From Planctomycetota bacterium (lineage in GTDB: Bacteria; Planctomycetota; UBA8108; UBA1146), in assembly GCA_018694835.1 (NCBI GenBank), contig JABHOG010000100.1:38173-102172 (forward strand): DNA of 64,000 nucleotides, given 5' to 3'. The translations under genes were made by a program, and so were the position numbers. Positions 43,911 through 53,544 of the stretch are shown here, piece by piece (positions within the stretch are counted from its first letter, which is position 1; every line of letters starts with the position of its first letter). The notes under the pieces are model-generated. The model had not been told where the DNA came from. It saw only the letters and a program-made list of their open reading frames with translations, and did not search any database.

Positions 43911-46895
43911 CTACGGACACGGAATATCCGGCGTCGGGGTCGGATCGGGACCCGAATCGGGGAAGGGTGCTAACGGAGCGACGCCGGCGTTGAACAGGAA
44001 GGACAACAGGTAGATCGGATCCGCAACGTCGATCAGGTTATCGTCGTTGATATCCATCCTCGCCATGCAATCCACTCCGGGTTGCCCATTGAAGAGGTAG
44101 CCGAGGCACTTGATTCCATCCGCAATATCTACCAGCGCATCTTCGTTGGTATCTCCCCGAACAAAGTTGCCGGTCACCTGGACCTCGTAGACGGTTCCAC
44201 TGGTATTTCCTGCGATGACGAAATTTTCGCCATCGAACAGGATCCCACCGGGATCCTCGATCGCCGCCAGGCTGATCCCCTCACCATCCTGAGTCGCCAC
44301 GCCTCCCTCGACAATCACCTTGATGATCTCGAGAGTGCCATCGGCAGTGATGCTGGTGATGTATAGCGGTGCATCTTGACAACCGATCCAGCCGGAACTA
44401 CCGGGGCAATTGCCGGTGGTGCAGCCTTTTTGCTGCGCCCCCGGGTTGGGATGCTCGAACGATTTACTGGCATTGGTCGAACCATCTCCTCCGTGCAACA
44501 TGCCATACACCTCACAGGTGGTAGGACCGGTGATGTAGAGATGGCTCGAGTTCTCGTCGTAGGTCATGCCCCCCGATTTGCCGGCGATCGCCCCGGGCAA
44601 CATCGTGTGGTCATCTCCCGGCGCCCACGGCGCAGGGTTGTAGAGGAAGTAGTCGCGGATCCACCACCCCTCGCGAGTGATCTCGGACAGGTAAAGCTGA
44701 CCCCCATCCGCACCATTGCCCACCACCAGCGATCCATTTCCTGCATCCCCTGTGGGGATGAATGCGATGCCGGTGACCGGCACTCCGTCGGGGAAGGGAC
44801 TGGGAATCACCGCTAGCACATCGAAGTTCTCATTGCAGGCGTAGATCTTGCCGTTGAGAGAATCGGTAGCGTAGTACTTGACCCCTCCCGGCTGAGCAGC
44901 GGGATCCGCCGCGATATCGTAGATCTCGGTCAATTCACCCTCGTCGCTGCCCGGCACATCGATCGGCGTCTCGCTCCCGGTCTCGCCGCCGCCGACCACC
45001 AGCACGGAGGTCACGCAGTGGGAGCCGCCATCTATGATCACGATGATGGCGTATTCATGAACACCGTCGGGCAAGCCAGCGCCGCCATTCTCATCGGTCC
45101 AACTGGTCTCGGTTCCGGCGACCTGCACCGGAAAACCGGCGGCCAGCACCCCATCGGTGGTGCGGTTGATCTCGTAAAATTGAGGAAAGTCCGCCGTCGG
45201 AGAACTCCAGGTCCACTCGAGGAAGGCAAAGTGATTGTCGCCGATGATCACGCCCGAGAAACTGTCCACCGGCGGCGTGTAGTCGGGAACCTCATCGGTC
45301 GGATCGTCCGATGAATCGAACGAATTCGAGCCGGCGACCTGCTCGTTGATGTTGGAATACTCGTCGCCGTCAAAATCAGCATCGGGAAAGGCGGACACGG
45401 CAGGCACCGCCGCCGAGTTCTCGGTCAGCAGGATGGTCTGACCAGGGAAGGTCAGATCGACACCGGTGGCGCTGCCATCGCTGTTGTAAGAGGTGAGTGT
45501 GGCATCCGAGGAGCCCGACTCCTGGCCGGCGATCCACAGCTTGCGATCCGCATCCCAGGCGATGCTCTCGAGACCTCTGGCGTGGGTGATCGGCGGCCCT
45601 TCGAGTACGACGTTCTGGTGATTCCAGTCGAGCTGGAGTACCTGATTGCTAGATGGGTTGAGCACTGCGATGCGGTCGATGCGCGCATCTCCTCCCTGGA
45701 TGGTCGTCACTGCCAGTTTGGTCGGTGCGATGCCATTGGGAAACTCGTAACTGGCCACCAGTGAGCCGTCGGCAGCCCGCTTCTGGATACATGTGGTCAC
45801 CAGCACGAACACCGATCCATTCGGCCCCGCAGCGAGGTCCTGGATCGAATACCCGGGACCCATAACGACATCGACCGCCACGTTTCCATTGGACTGGATG
45901 CGCAGCAAACTCTCGCCGCCTCCGAGCCAGCTGGTCGATCCCGGGCCGGCAGCGAAGTGTGTCAGGTCGAAGAGGGCATTTCCGATATCAATCGCCGCTC
46001 CCAGCACACCATCCTCGGGGCTATCCAGTGCACCATCGCCTCCAAACAGCACGGTGCCATCGGAGTGGACCACCTGCATCGTTCCATTGGAGTGTGTGAT
46101 GAAGACCCCATCGCCACCGAGTGGACCCAGAACGCGCGGCTCGGGTCCGGTGATGACGACGATCTTCGGATCTGGCGCGGCGCCGATGCGAGTCAGAGTC
46201 TGGTTCTCTGCGGTGAGGATCCAGGTGTAGCCGTGGCGATCGACCAGTAGATCGGTCGGAATCCCGGCCGCGATCACATCGGTTTCGGCGAGCACTCCAT
46301 CGGGAGTATAGGCACTGAAGGATCCTGGGAAGGCGACTCGCACCCGGTTGGTCGGCGCTCCGTCGGGATTCGGACTCAGCACAGCCACTCCACCGGCGGA
46401 GACGGTCGGTATCACCTCGGTCGCATCGGGAAGCGAGTAGACCACATCGATGGGGGGGGAACCTGCGGTCCCTGGGGTCACCACCGTGAAGGACCCCTGC
46501 CCCGAGGAGTTCACCTCATAGGTGGCAAAGGCAGCGAGGCTGGCTCCACCGGCGGCGATCACGCCCTCCAGCTGGTAGTCGACCACCACTCCGAGAGCCA
46601 GACCATCGGGACCGATCTGTACTCCGATAAAGTCGGGGATCTCCGCTCCTGCATACTCGATGTTGATGGCATTCAGAGCGACCGGGTCATGAATCAGACC
46701 AAAACTGTAGGCGGCGATATCCACATCGTTGACGATCTCCACCGGGAGGTGGACCGTCTGACCCGGAGTCGCAGCGGTCGATCCGACCGACACGACATTC
46801 TGAGCGTGAATCGGGGACAGCAGTAGGATCACTGCAGCCGCCACATTCAGCGAGCAGATCGCCAGAGATTTGATTTCTACACAGCGCTTCTTCAT
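43911..46895 (-). CDS. Large secreted protein: cohesin-like N terminus, beta-propeller-like middle, dockerin-like C terminus
   Basis: 994 aa. GGGAGG precedes the ATG. A signal peptide (about 1-31) is followed by a cohesin-like domain (about 33-175, VGSTAATPGQTVHLPVEI and DIAAYSFGLIHDP), then NHL-type or beta-propeller-like repeats (about 185-520; DLLVDRHGYTWILT, DLAAGPNGSVFVL), a fibronectin type III-like stretch (about 545-650), a second repeat-rich region (about 670-900) and a dockerin-like pair (RGDTNEDALVDIADG, DINDDNLIDVADP). Having both a cohesin-like and a dockerin-like module in one protein raises the possibility of chain assembly, but binding residues were not tested. Extracellular or surface location is likely. 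Confidence 0.8.
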   Translation of the reverse strand: MKKRCVEIKSLAICSLNVAAAVILLLSPIHAQNVVSVGSTAATPGQTVHLPVEIVNDVDIAAYSFGLIHDPVALNAINIEYAGAEIPDFIGVQIGPDGLALGVVVDYQLEGVIAAGGASLAAFATYEVNSSGQGSFTVVTPGTAGSPPIDVVYSLPDATEVIPTVSAGGVAVLSPNPDGAPTNRVRVAFPGSFSAYTPDGVLAETDVIAAGIPTDLLVDRHGYTWILTAENQTLTRIGAAPDPKIVVITGPEPRVLGPLGGDGVFITHSNGTMQVVHSDGTVLFGGDGALDSPEDGVLGAAIDIGNALFDLTHFAAGPGSTSWLGGGESLLRIQSNGNVAVDVVMGPGYSIQDLAAGPNGSVFVLVTTCIQKRAADGSLVASYEFPNGIAPTKLAVTTIQGGDARIDRIAVLNPSSNQVLQLDWNHQNVVLEGPPITHARGLESIAWDADRKLWIAGQESGSSDATLTSYNSDGSATGVDLTFPGQTILLTENSAAVPAVSAFPDADFDGDEYSNINEQVAGSNSFDSSDDPTDEVPDYTPPVDSFSGVIIGDNHFAFLEWTWSSPTADFPQFYEINRTTDGVLAAGFPVQVAGTETSWTDENGGAGLPDGVHEYAIIVIIDGGSHCVTSVLVVGGGETGSETPIDVPGSDEGELTEIYDIAADPAAQPGGVKYYATDSLNGKIYACNENFDVLAVIPSPFPDGVPVTGIAFIPTGDAGNGSLVVGNGADGGQLYLSEITREGWWIRDYFLYNPAPWAPGDDHTMLPGAIAGKSGGMTYDENSSHLYITGPTTCEVYGMLHGGDGSTNASKSFEHPNPGAQQKGCTTGNCPGSSGWIGCQDAPLYITSITADGTLEIIKVIVEGGVATQDGEGISLAAIEDPGGILFDGENFVIAGNTSGTVYEVQVTGNFVRGDTNEDALVDIADGIKCLGYLFNGQPGVDCMARMDINDDNLIDVADPIYLLSFLFNAGVAPLAPFPDSGPDPTPTPDIPCP

Positions 46896-47126
46896 CTGAG
46901 CCTCCCCGGGGTCTGAACCCCGTAACTCAATCGCTTCATTTCCCCTGAGAGTCGAGAATCTACTTCATTACGTAGTCGCGAGACCGACACACCTCGTCGA
47001 TCGATATCATCACTATTCAAGGACACAATCGCATAACGGCACAGAGATCCCTGATACTGCATTGTACGGGGTTATCCGGTTTCTGGAAGCACCCGGACAG
47101 GATATCCATCGAGAAGGATGGAGGGG

Positions 47127-50100
47127 TTAACCTTCGAGGCGGCCCAGCCTTGCACGAAGGAAACGTCGTCTATCGGAAGCTCGCTGGATCAAAGATGCGC
47201 GCTCCTCAACAGTCAATACCGCCCTCTCCTCCCACATCTCCCGTTCATCCGACCCCGCCTCCTCGAGGCTCGCCCGCGCCGAGAGAACCATATCGAGAGG
47301 TGCGCCCGCCGGAAGATCCGTCATTTCCAGGATCGGTTCCAGCAATGCCAGCGCCTGTTGCCGATCGGGAGCCACCAGCGCTAGCGAAGCTCCCATCAGG
47401 CAGCGGTGCCATGAGGAGGCGGGACCTTCCAGCTTGAGAATCAACTCCTTGCCCGCCTCGACCTGCTGCTCGGACAGGGTCTTCCCGGTCAACTGAGCAT
47501 GGCGAGCCCGAAGGGTGTAATACAGTGCTACCAGATCGGGATCGTGTTGAGTCTCGTCCTCGAAGGTGGCATCTAGCGGTGACAGATCGACTGCCAGGGG
47601 ATCCTCTCCCACAGACAACTGATTCAGAGCGGCACGAATCTGTCCCTCCTGAATCAACTGGGGAGAACCGATCTCCTCGGCGATTTCCAGCCCCCTGAGA
47701 TTGTCCTGGCTTGCCTGATCCCAGTCTCCCATCGAAGCATGAATCTCCGCCAGAACGAGATGACTGCGCGCCTCTCCAATTCGATCTCCAATCGCATGAC
47801 TCACCTCGACAGATCGACGGAAACAATCGGAAGCCACATCGTAGTGCCCCAGCATCCGTTCCGTCTCGCCCAGGTTCGAGAAGTTTCTACCGAGGCCACG
47901 TCGATTCTGCAGCAGCCTGAAGGTCTCGATCGCCTGCCGGTACATCTCTGCCGCCTCCTCGAGTCGCCCCGAGTAGAAGTCGACATTGGCGAGTCCCACA
48001 CGCCAGATGGTCTCGATATCCAATTGGCCCCAGCGGTGGCAGATTTCGAATGCTTTTTGATAGCACTCTCGAGCCGTATCGAGCTCACCCAACGGATCGA
48101 TGGCGAGGTAGAGTCCCGCCATGTTGCCGAGCAGTCTTGCCTGTCCCATTTCATCTTCCAGTTCCACGGCGATGGCAATTCCCTTGCGGTACTCGGCTAC
48201 CGCTTCCTCTCCTCGACCCTGTTTTTGCAAACCGAGCGCCAGATTGTTCTGAAATTGCTGAGCCAACTTGCTGGTGCCGGATCGTTCCACCACATCTCTC
48301 AACTCCTCGAGGATCGCCAGTGAAGCCGCGGGATCGCCGCGTCGATCATGAATCTCCGATTGCAAGATCTGCTTCTGCAACTGATCATCCTGTCGTTGCG
48401 GATCAATTTTCTGCAGATAACTCTCCGAGGCGTCCTGATCTCCCAGCTTGATGCAAACCCGTGCGGCAGAGATCAGGTACTGTCCATGTTGCGGCTCCAC
48501 CAGTTCGGCACCGGCAGTCAGGGCATCATCGATATCCTCGACCAGGTCACGTGCCTCGACGTAGCGACCTTGTAGCAACCTGCGATCGAGAGCGACTTGT
48601 AGGTACTCCAGTGCCTGTTGTCCCTGTCCAGCAGCACAAAGTAACCGACCGATGGGGCCCGCTCTCTCCGGCACCTTCCCTTCCAGTTCGATCAGCACCT
48701 TGGCCAGTTCCCGCCGACGGCGAATCGCCGCACGACGGCCGCGCCCTTCGAAAACAGAAAGCACTGCCGAGCGCGCAGAATCGGTGCGGAAGCGGTAATG
48801 GGTCAGATCGGTTCCGACCGCCTCGCCAAGGGATTCGGTCTCGAAGCGATCGAGCGTGTCATCGAGCAGATCGGCATCGTCGAAGATGTGTTCCAGCACC
48901 TCGACCGGGATGTCCCCCTCGATCAATGCTGCAGTTTCGACGATCGGAACCTGTTTTTCGTCGAATCGAGCGATCGCCGCGGCATACAGATCACTTCGCC
49001 TCGCGGGCAACTGATCTGAAAATTCTTCACGCGGCGGCAACGGTTCTACCAGTCCCCAACGATCCTCCATCTGCGGGTTGAACACCCCGTGGCCGCCGGG
49101 GCCGAGGGTGCGTACCAGATCGATGGCAAATCCGATATTGCCCGCAGCTCGTTCCGCCAACGCCGTCGCCAGCCACGGCAGATCGTCTCGGAAGGGAGCC
49201 CCCGGATAGGACAGATCGAGCATCTGCTCCACCCCAGCAAGCTCGACGGGAGGCACATCGACCAGTTGTAGCGGCACCTCTCCATCCATTCCCTCGGGTC
49301 GGCCTGGGCTTGCTTGATCTTCTCTTTCATTACAGACGGCAAAGATCACTGGAATACGGTCCTGGACACAGCGAGCGATCAGCCCCGTCAGCAAGCGTGC
49401 CGATCCAGCGTCCGTTTGCTCCAGATCGTCGATGGCGATCAACAACGGAGCTTCAGTGGCTGCCGAGGACAACAAGCGGTACCACCAGAAGGACCGCATC
49501 TGATCGGAGGTTTGATCCAGCGATCCCTCACCCGACAGTTCATCGAGAAAGAAGGTGATCGCCGCAGCGTCTTCACCGAGCAATTCTTCCAGCACCAAGG
49601 CTGCCGAATCTCTCACTTCTGCTCCGTCGGAACCGCTGAAGGAAATTCCCAGTAATTCTCGGAGTAGATCCTGGAAACCCTTGAAGGGCTGACCTGCAGC
49701 ACCGCGGAAGGTGCCTTGCAAGTCGCGCACCCCCACTTCTCTCAGTCGTACTGCGACCTGCGCCAGCAACGCTCCGGTGCGCTGCCCTTCGACTCCCGAG
49801 ATGACTGCGGTGGCGCCGGGACGCTGCGACGGATCGAGGTGCGCCAACAGCTGGAGTACCAGGTCTTCTCTTCCCACCAGCGGCAATCGATCCACCTCGC
49901 GGATGCGGATCGGCCCCTCCGGCTCGACCACCAGTGGCTGAGGATCGAAAGAGGAATGCACCTCGATCGCCGGGGGAGCCAGGGTTCCGGCATGCAATGG
50001 TTTCGCTGCGACCAGCCATACACAATTCTCTCCCGGTTTCACCTCTCTTTGTGACTCTCCCAAATCGTTCCACTGCCAGCCATTGGCCTCCAGTAGACCC

Positions 50101-51119
50101 AGATGACATGTTGCCGCGACCGGGGATCGATTGGAGACCAGCACTCTCAGCCAAAGAGATTCGTCGACTGCGATGTCGGATCGCAACGCCTGACCTCGCA
50201 CCGACAAACGGCCGGTCACCGCCTCCGCACTACTGCCTTCCGACGCCTCGAAACTGAGTTTCTCGGTGAAGGTGGAATCGAGCAATGCGGTGCCATCACG
50301 ACGTGCACGATCTCCCGAGGCGAAATCGATGAACTCGGTACGTCGCTCTCGAGGAGTCCTGTCGAACAGGTAGGAGGTTTCTTCCTGATAGTGAGCCAGC
50401 TCCGAAAGGATCACCAGCAACTCACCATCGGGGCGCACCAGGTAACACTCTCCGGGATCCACATCAGGATGAGATGGAATCGACGCCTCGGTCGAGTGGG
50501 TCAGTCCCTGAAGAGCCAGCGCGACACCCTCTTCATTCAACGAACAGACTCGCAACTGCTGGTCGATCTGGCTCATCTGCTCCATCAGCGCCAGCGTCGA
50601 AGCCTCGAAGAGCGGTGCGGTCTTCTGGTAGTGCTCGTCAGAGAGAAAGCCGGCGTGACCGATGAAGTCGTTTCGATAGGGCGGCAGGTGCTCGATGGCA
50701 TCTTTCCACGCCAGCGCCTTACCACTGCCGCGCCCGGCGATTTCGCGGACCAGTGCGCCATGTTCCTCACGGGGGCTCGACAGCACCTCGCGAAGGTCAT
50801 CGAGCACCCCCATCGGGCCCGCTCCCGAGGAGACCCGCTCGACTTCACGAGATCCGTGACGAAGGAGCACTTCGACCCAGGAGCCAAAAGACGGTCGCTT
50901 GAGAAAATTCTGAACTCGTTTGAGGCGATCGACCGGGAGGGACAGTCGTGATCGAGCCGTCAGCAGCAGGATTCCCTGCCAGCGAGTCAACGCCTCCAGG
51001 CTGGCAAAGGCGGCGGCATGGCGCGATCTGGGGTCGTCGCCGGTAGTGCGTAACGCTTCCTGCACCCGAGCCAGAGGCCGAGGAAGTAGTTCTGGATCAA
51101 ATCTGGTGTCGGTCGGCAC
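47127..51119 (-). CDS. HEPN-like / degenerate P-loop ATPase / TPR protein
   Basis: 1330 aa. The start is taken as GTG at 51119, which has AGGAGG seven bases upstream; an ATG at 51251 adds 44 residues but has no ribosome site and nearly reaches the divergent GroES-like gene. N-terminal helices include RNDFIGH (about 150), which fits the Rx4-6H motif of HEPN domains. A beta domain (about 280-400) precedes an AAA/STAND-like ATPase: the Walker A place (about 441) reads GVEGQRTG without the usual GK(S/T), while Walker B LLIAIDDLEQTD (about 560) is intact. The last ~450 residues are TPR repeats. ATP binding or hydrolysis is doubtful. Confidence 0.78.
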   Translation of the reverse strand: MPTDTRFDPELLPRPLARVQEALRTTGDDPRSRHAAAFASLEALTRWQGILLLTARSRLSLPVDRLKRVQNFLKRPSFGSWVEVLLRHGSREVERVSSGAGPMGVLDDLREVLSSPREEHGALVREIAGRGSGKALAWKDAIEHLPPYRNDFIGHAGFLSDEHYQKTAPLFEASTLALMEQMSQIDQQLRVCSLNEEGVALALQGLTHSTEASIPSHPDVDPGECYLVRPDGELLVILSELAHYQEETSYLFDRTPRERRTEFIDFASGDRARRDGTALLDSTFTEKLSFEASEGSSAEAVTGRLSVRGQALRSDIAVDESLWLRVLVSNRSPVAATCHLGLLEANGWQWNDLGESQREVKPGENCVWLVAAKPLHAGTLAPPAIEVHSSFDPQPLVVEPEGPIRIREVDRLPLVGREDLVLQLLAHLDPSQRPGATAVISGVEGQRTGALLAQVAVRLREVGVRDLQGTFRGAAGQPFKGFQDLLRELLGISFSGSDGAEVRDSAALVLEELLGEDAAAITFFLDELSGEGSLDQTSDQMRSFWWYRLLSSAATEAPLLIAIDDLEQTDAGSARLLTGLIARCVQDRIPVIFAVCNEREDQASPGRPEGMDGEVPLQLVDVPPVELAGVEQMLDLSYPGAPFRDDLPWLATALAERAAGNIGFAIDLVRTLGPGGHGVFNPQMEDRWGLVEPLPPREEFSDQLPARRSDLYAAAIARFDEKQVPIVETAALIEGDIPVEVLEHIFDDADLLDDTLDRFETESLGEAVGTDLTHYRFRTDSARSAVLSVFEGRGRRAAIRRRRELAKVLIELEGKVPERAGPIGRLLCAAGQGQQALEYLQVALDRRLLQGRYVEARDLVEDIDDALTAGAELVEPQHGQYLISAARVCIKLGDQDASESYLQKIDPQRQDDQLQKQILQSEIHDRRGDPAASLAILEELRDVVERSGTSKLAQQFQNNLALGLQKQGRGEEAVAEYRKGIAIAVELEDEMGQARLLGNMAGLYLAIDPLGELDTARECYQKAFEICHRWGQLDIETIWRVGLANVDFYSGRLEEAAEMYRQAIETFRLLQNRRGLGRNFSNLGETERMLGHYDVASDCFRRSVEVSHAIGDRIGEARSHLVLAEIHASMGDWDQASQDNLRGLEIAEEIGSPQLIQEGQIRAALNQLSVGEDPLAVDLSPLDATFEDETQHDPDLVALYYTLRARHAQLTGKTLSEQQVEAGKELILKLEGPASSWHRCLMGASLALVAPDRQQALALLEPILEMTDLPAGAPLDMVLSARASLEEAGSDEREMWEERAVLTVEERASLIQRASDRRRFLRARLGRLEG

Positions 51120-51283
51120 CACCACACCTCCTGCTTGCCGGTCGACCGTCAGAATCGTATCTACAATTCTAGTAATCCCATGATAGGGCCTGGAAGCCCC
51201 CGATGGAGCCTCTTGCTCTCGATCGATCCCATCTCCAAGATCGAGTCTCATGGTCTGATAATTTCATTTCGCTGGAGGTCACG

Positions 51284-51697
51284 ATGTTCGGAGACGGCAG
51301 AAAATTACTGGTGGTCGGCGATCGGGTGCTGGTCGCAGCCACTCAGGGGGAAGAGCGAACCCGGGAAGGGCTGATCCTGCCAGCGAGTGCTGTCGAGAAG
51401 AACGAGGTCCAGAGTGGACGGGTCGTCGAGGTCGGCCCCGGCACGCCGATGCCCCCACCCGCAGATGTCAGCGACGAGCCGTGGAAGATGACAGACACCC
51501 CGGCTCCCAACTTTCTGCCGCTCGAGGCTCGTGTCGGCGATCAAGTGCTGTTCCTGAGAAAGACCGCCATCGAGATCGAGTTCGCCGGAGAAACTCTACT
51601 GATCGTTCCCCACGGAGCGATCCTGGTGCTTGCCCGGCAAGAACAACCTGAGTTGGAGAATACATCGGAGTTCAACTGCGACAATTTCCAGATCTGA
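51284..51697 (+). CDS. GroES/Cpn10-like protein
   Basis: 137 aa, longer than classical GroES (about 97). The start at 51284 follows GGAGG; an ATG at 51203 extends it without support. VGDRVLVAATQGEERTREGLILPASAVEKNEVQSGRVVEVGPG is split here as VGDRVLV, GLILPASAVEK and GRVVEVGPG, all Cpn10 hallmarks. A Pro/Asp-rich insert (about 55-80) and an extended C-terminal tail are unusual. No groEL is in the window, so this may be a diverged co-chaperone with a specialised client. It diverges from the TPR-ATPase gene. Confidence 0.85.
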   Translation: MFGDGRKLLVVGDRVLVAATQGEERTREGLILPASAVEKNEVQSGRVVEVGPGTPMPPPADVSDEPWKMTDTPAPNFLPLEARVGDQVLFLRKTAIEIEFAGETLLIVPHGAILVLARQEQPELENTSEFNCDNFQI

Positions 51698-51738
51698 ACC
51701 CAGGTCTCCAGCTCTTGCGGATCTGCTCAAACATCCGT

Positions 51739-53544
51739 TCATACACGGATGCGCAGCAACGGCACCGGTTCATCGAAGCCCTTCATCGGATGCGCTTCGA
51801 CGGTGTCGTTGGAGCCCACATGGCCGACTCGCTCGGCGATCTCCGGTAGCGTCACCACCTCACCAATCTCTCCCTTGGACTGCAGCCTTGCGGCGAGGTT
51901 GGTAGTCTTACCGATCGCCAACCACTCCTGCTTGTAGCTCGACCCCAGCAAGCCAAACACCACTGGACCGGAGTTGACTCCCGCTCGCAGATCGAGACCC
52001 CACGTCTCCCCTTGCGCCCGACGGATTCGACTGGCTGCGTTGGTCCGCTCGACCAGATCGATGGCGAACTGCAATCCTCTGCGACTGTGATCGTCCCCCT
52101 GACACGCGGCCAGCAATCCATCTCCGAGGTGCTGAAGAGGACGAACCTGGTGCTTCGCCAGCAGCGGAACCGCCAGTTCAAAAACACTGCGCACCGTCTC
52201 CATCACCTCTTCCGCCGAGAGTTCTGTCGAGCGGCTGGTGAAGTTGGCCAGATCGGCAAAGATGATCGTCGCATCTTCAGTAGTGGTTTTTTCCATCTCC
52301 TCGGCGGGGCGACCGCTGAAACGCTCGATGGTACGACGCGAATACTGTTCCGAATCGATCACGTGGAAGACTCGACCGACCTGCTCCTGCCAGCCGGGGT
52401 GATTGGACTCGATGGCCCTGGTGAAAGCCTGATCGAGTTGCCGAACCGCACCCTTGTGGTCCCCCTGGGCCATCTGCTCCTCGGCCAGGAGCAGGCGAGT
52501 GAGGATCTCTCCTTCGCTGACGGTTCCCAGCGCATCGATCGACTGCTGCAACGACTCCTTCCAGTCGGGATCTCGTTGATCCGCTGGTTGTAACCGGATG
52601 CGCCAGTAGTCGATCAGCAAGGCCATCTCTGGATGCTGCAATCGATTCGATGCGAGATCGAGATCCGCTCCGATCTGATCGAGCTCTCCGCTGCTGGCAC
52701 GCGCCCGTGCTCGAGCCATGAATGCGAATCCGACCAGGTAGTGAGCCATCTCGCCACACTCATCCAGCAGTTCATCGAGACGCTGGCATCTAGCCGAGAT
52801 CTCATCCGGATCTTCCAGTTCGACCGCGGCCTGCAATTGAAAGGTCACCAGACGTAATCGAGAGAGGGGCTCCAGCGATGCAGCGCGACGCGACCAGGTC
52901 TCATCGAGCACCTCCAGGGCGCTCCGCGGATTTCCGCCCTGGATCTCTGCCAGTGCCAGGTGACCGGTCGAGATGGCGATGCCGAGATGATCATCGACGG
53001 CATCCTTGGCGAGAATCGACTTCCGCAGGGTTCGCCGCCCCTCGTTCCAGGCCCCCAGAGCCAGATACGCCTGAGCGATGCTATCGAGGAACCATGAGCG
53101 AGTCGGAACGTCACCCAACTCTTCCAGGGCAACGGCCATCTGATCGAGAGCATCTCCTGGACGATTCAGCTGAAGATTCACCGTCGCCATCAGGTGTCGC
53201 GTTCGCGCGCAGGTCGTACCCTCGGATCGATCCAGTTCTGCGATCAGTTGCTTTGAATCCTCGAGCAACTGTTCGAGCGATGCCCGGTCGCCGCGACTCC
53301 CTCTGAACTCAAGCCTCAGACTCAACAGACCGGCGACATGATTCCAGGGAGAGCTCAGTGATTCGAGACCATCGAGTAACTTCTGTGCACCCACGAGATC
53401 GAAACGAACCTCTGCCACGGCCACTTCAGCGAGAGTCGATACCTCAGCGGGCCATCCATCGAGATCGTGGACGATTCCATCGCCACGACTGACCGCTTCT
53501 TCGACACTTCGCCACCAGCGAGAAAGCTGCTCTGCTTCGCTCAC
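51739..53544 (-). CDS. TPR-linked class III nucleotide cyclase with altered substrate residues
   Basis: 601 aa. Residues about 1-400 are helical TPR-like repeats; residues 426-601 are a class III cyclase domain. Metal-binding Asp431 (FADLANFT) and Asp475 (LGDG) are present, as are the transition-state Asn549 and Arg553 (TNLAARL). The two residues that normally select adenine are changed: the Lys four before Asp475 is Gln471, and the Asp after IG is Lys546. Product nucleotide is therefore uncertain. Its ATG overlaps the TGA of the DUF1080 gene. No membrane helix is seen. Confidence 0.88.
   Translation of the reverse strand: MSEAEQLSRWWRSVEEAVSRGDGIVHDLDGWPAEVSTLAEVAVAEVRFDLVGAQKLLDGLESLSSPWNHVAGLLSLRLEFRGSRGDRASLEQLLEDSKQLIAELDRSEGTTCARTRHLMATVNLQLNRPGDALDQMAVALEELGDVPTRSWFLDSIAQAYLALGAWNEGRRTLRKSILAKDAVDDHLGIAISTGHLALAEIQGGNPRSALEVLDETWSRRAASLEPLSRLRLVTFQLQAAVELEDPDEISARCQRLDELLDECGEMAHYLVGFAFMARARARASSGELDQIGADLDLASNRLQHPEMALLIDYWRIRLQPADQRDPDWKESLQQSIDALGTVSEGEILTRLLLAEEQMAQGDHKGAVRQLDQAFTRAIESNHPGWQEQVGRVFHVIDSEQYSRRTIERFSGRPAEEMEKTTTEDATIIFADLANFTSRSTELSAEEVMETVRSVFELAVPLLAKHQVRPLQHLGDGLLAACQGDDHSRRGLQFAIDLVERTNAASRIRRAQGETWGLDLRAGVNSGPVVFGLLGSSYKQEWLAIGKTTNLAARLQSKGEIGEVVTLPEIAERVGHVGSNDTVEAHPMKGFDEPVPLLRIRV

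Noticed and set aside
51734..51751. Terminator between the GroES-like and cyclase genes
   Set aside because: A 7-bp inverted repeat exists, but no T-run follows on either strand and the stem overlaps the cyclase stop.
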